Part shown: positions 4,302-5,101 of the stretch, one piece after another
How positions within the stretch are numbered: position 1 is the stretch's first letter
Layout: each line of letters opens with the position of its first letter
Assembly: GCA_003519205.1 (NCBI GenBank)
Contig: DOXE01000145.1
Location: 385 to 5,485, forward strand
Reading direction: 5' to 3'
Length of the DNA stretch: 5,101 nt
From: Chloroflexota bacterium
Lineage (GTDB): Bacteria > Chloroflexota > Anaerolineae > Promineifilales > Promineifilaceae
The notes under the pieces: generated by a model
Told to the model about the DNA's origin: nothing
The model's input: the letters and a program-made list of their open reading frames with translations, nothing else
The model's database searches: none
Program-made: the position numbers and the translations under genes

Positions 4302-5101
4302 GTGAATAAGCTCATAGACGATCATAGACCAATCGACTATCTAGTCATCGGCCATATATCACTCGACATCACTCCTTCAGGTATTATGCCTGGAGGCACA
4401 GCCGTCTATTCAGCCCGTGCTGCTCAAGCTTTGGGTTGCCGAACGGCCGTGTTAACCAGCACGACGCCAGACTTTGATCTAGAGGGTACTTTTCCGGGCA
4501 TCATCGTTCACAATATCCCGTCAAAACAACCCACACAGTTCGAAAATATTTATACGGATGACGGCCGGCAACAGAAGATCCATAGCGTTGCCAACACTAT
4601 CTATGTGGAAGATATGCCGGAGCATTGGCAACGGGCTGCAATCGTACATCTAGGACCGATCACCAATGAGATAGATCCAGCGATGGTAAAGCTTTTTAGT
4701 AATAGTATGGTTGGTCTGACACCCCAGGGTTGGTATCGCCAGTGGGATGGGAGTGGACGCGTTTATACTCGGGATTGGCCAGAATCGGCGGAGGTGTTAC
4801 CCTTCGCTGCGGCCGTGATATTGAACATGGAGGATATACCGGGAAGAGGCACGCTAGATCAAATTCGGCAACTCTCCCCGCTCGTTGTCCTAACCCAGCA
4901 GTCTGGGGGTTGTACCGTGTTTTTTCGCGACGAAAGTCGCCATGTTCCAACCCCTCCGACGAAGGAGGTAAACCCGACTGGGGCTGGGGATATTTTTGCA
5001 ACGTCTTTTCTCGTTCGATTATACCAGACAAAAGGGAACCCATGGGAAGCGGCCGCTTTTGCCAATCGTCTTGCTGCCTGCTCTGTTGCTTATGACGGGT
5101 T
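4302..5101 (+). CDS. PfkB/ribokinase-family carbohydrate kinase, C-terminus cut by window edge
   Basis: The frame is open from the GTG at 4302 to the right edge, giving 266 residues without a stop. The PfkB pattern is clear: IDYLVIGHISLDI near the N-terminus (11-23), the substrate-side Gly pair in GGTAVYSARAAQALG (31-45), and the signature NPTGAGDIFATSF (224-236) that holds the GAGD anion hole and the catalytic base Asp230. The family phosphorylates sugars or nucleosides with ATP in the cytoplasm; the substrate cannot be read from sequence. The first residue of the usual DTxGAGD signature is Asn here. The usual TxGxxG segment reads LTQQSGGC (197-204). Perhaps 20-40 residues are missing. An in-frame ATG at 4254 would add 16 residues but has no ribosome site and codes for a basic stretch unlike the family, so GTG 4302 is preferred. 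CAGG stands just before it, a weak site. The gene is divergent from the lipoprotein and has no evident link to the pilus genes. Confidence 0.83.
   Translation, partial: MNKLIDDHRPIDYLVIGHISLDITPSGIMPGGTAVYSARAAQALGCRTAVLTSTTPDFDLEGTFPGIIVHNIPSKQPTQFENIYTDDGRQQKIHSVANTIYVEDMPEHWQRAAIVHLGPITNEIDPAMVKLFSNSMVGLTPQGWYRQWDGSGRVYTRDWPESAEVLPFAAAVILNMEDIPGRGTLDQIRQLSPLVVLTQQSGGCTVFFRDESRHVPTPPTKEVNPTGAGDIFATSFLVRLYQTKGNPWEAAAFANRLAACSVAYDG

Noticed and set aside
4696..5095. Frames on both strands at 4696-5043, 4730-5095 and 4859-5065
   Set aside because: All overlap the PfkB-family kinase frame, which carries the diagnostic GAGD signature and stays open to the window edge.
1..5101. Mobile element, CRISPR array, tRNA or attachment site
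   Set aside because: There are no regularly spaced repeats, terminal inverted repeats around a transposase, cloverleaf-forming segments or integrase genes.

Overview
This 5.1 kb window looks like ordinary chromosomal DNA of a bacterium of roughly even base composition. It is most plausibly a member of Chloroflexota (Anaerolineae or a relative). That placement is an inference from protein style: two CpaB/RcpC-like proteins with Pro/Thr-rich linkers, a septum-initiator-type protein ending in a Trp-rich tail, and a lipoprotein that combines a Cys-containing beta domain, an SdrD-B-like module and an NBR1-type Ig-like domain. No rRNA, tRNA, insertion sequence, integrase, CRISPR array or phage gene is visible.

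Layout: four genes lie on the minus strand and one on the plus strand. In the direction of transcription, the minus-strand series starts with a lipoprotein (4108 to 2858, GTG start). Next come a small FtsB/DivIC-like membrane protein (2767 to 2351), a first CpaB-like protein (2034 to 898) and a second CpaB-like protein (800, running off the left edge). Divergently, a PfkB-family sugar or nucleoside kinase starts near 4302 and runs off the right edge. Both edge genes are open for 266 codons and continue outside the window.

The two CpaB-like proteins probably belong to a Flp/Tad pilus assembly locus that continues to the left. CpaB/RcpC proteins act in the cell envelope around the pilus secretion channel. 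Their unit has its own long upstream region (2035-2350) with two promoter candidates, an interrupted palindrome and short direct repeats, so it is probably transcribed separately from the FtsB-like gene. That gene ends in a hairpin that could be a terminator. The lipoprotein and FtsB-like gene also look separately expressed: there is a 90-base gap with a -35/-10 candidate so close to the FtsB-like start that its message may be leaderless. The shared theme of the minus-strand genes is the envelope; the kinase looks metabolically unrelated.

I found no convincing new multi-gene system. The most useful leads are the regulatory structures in the non-coding stretches, the two unlike CpaB paralogues in tandem, and the three-domain lipoprotein with evenly spaced cysteine pairs.
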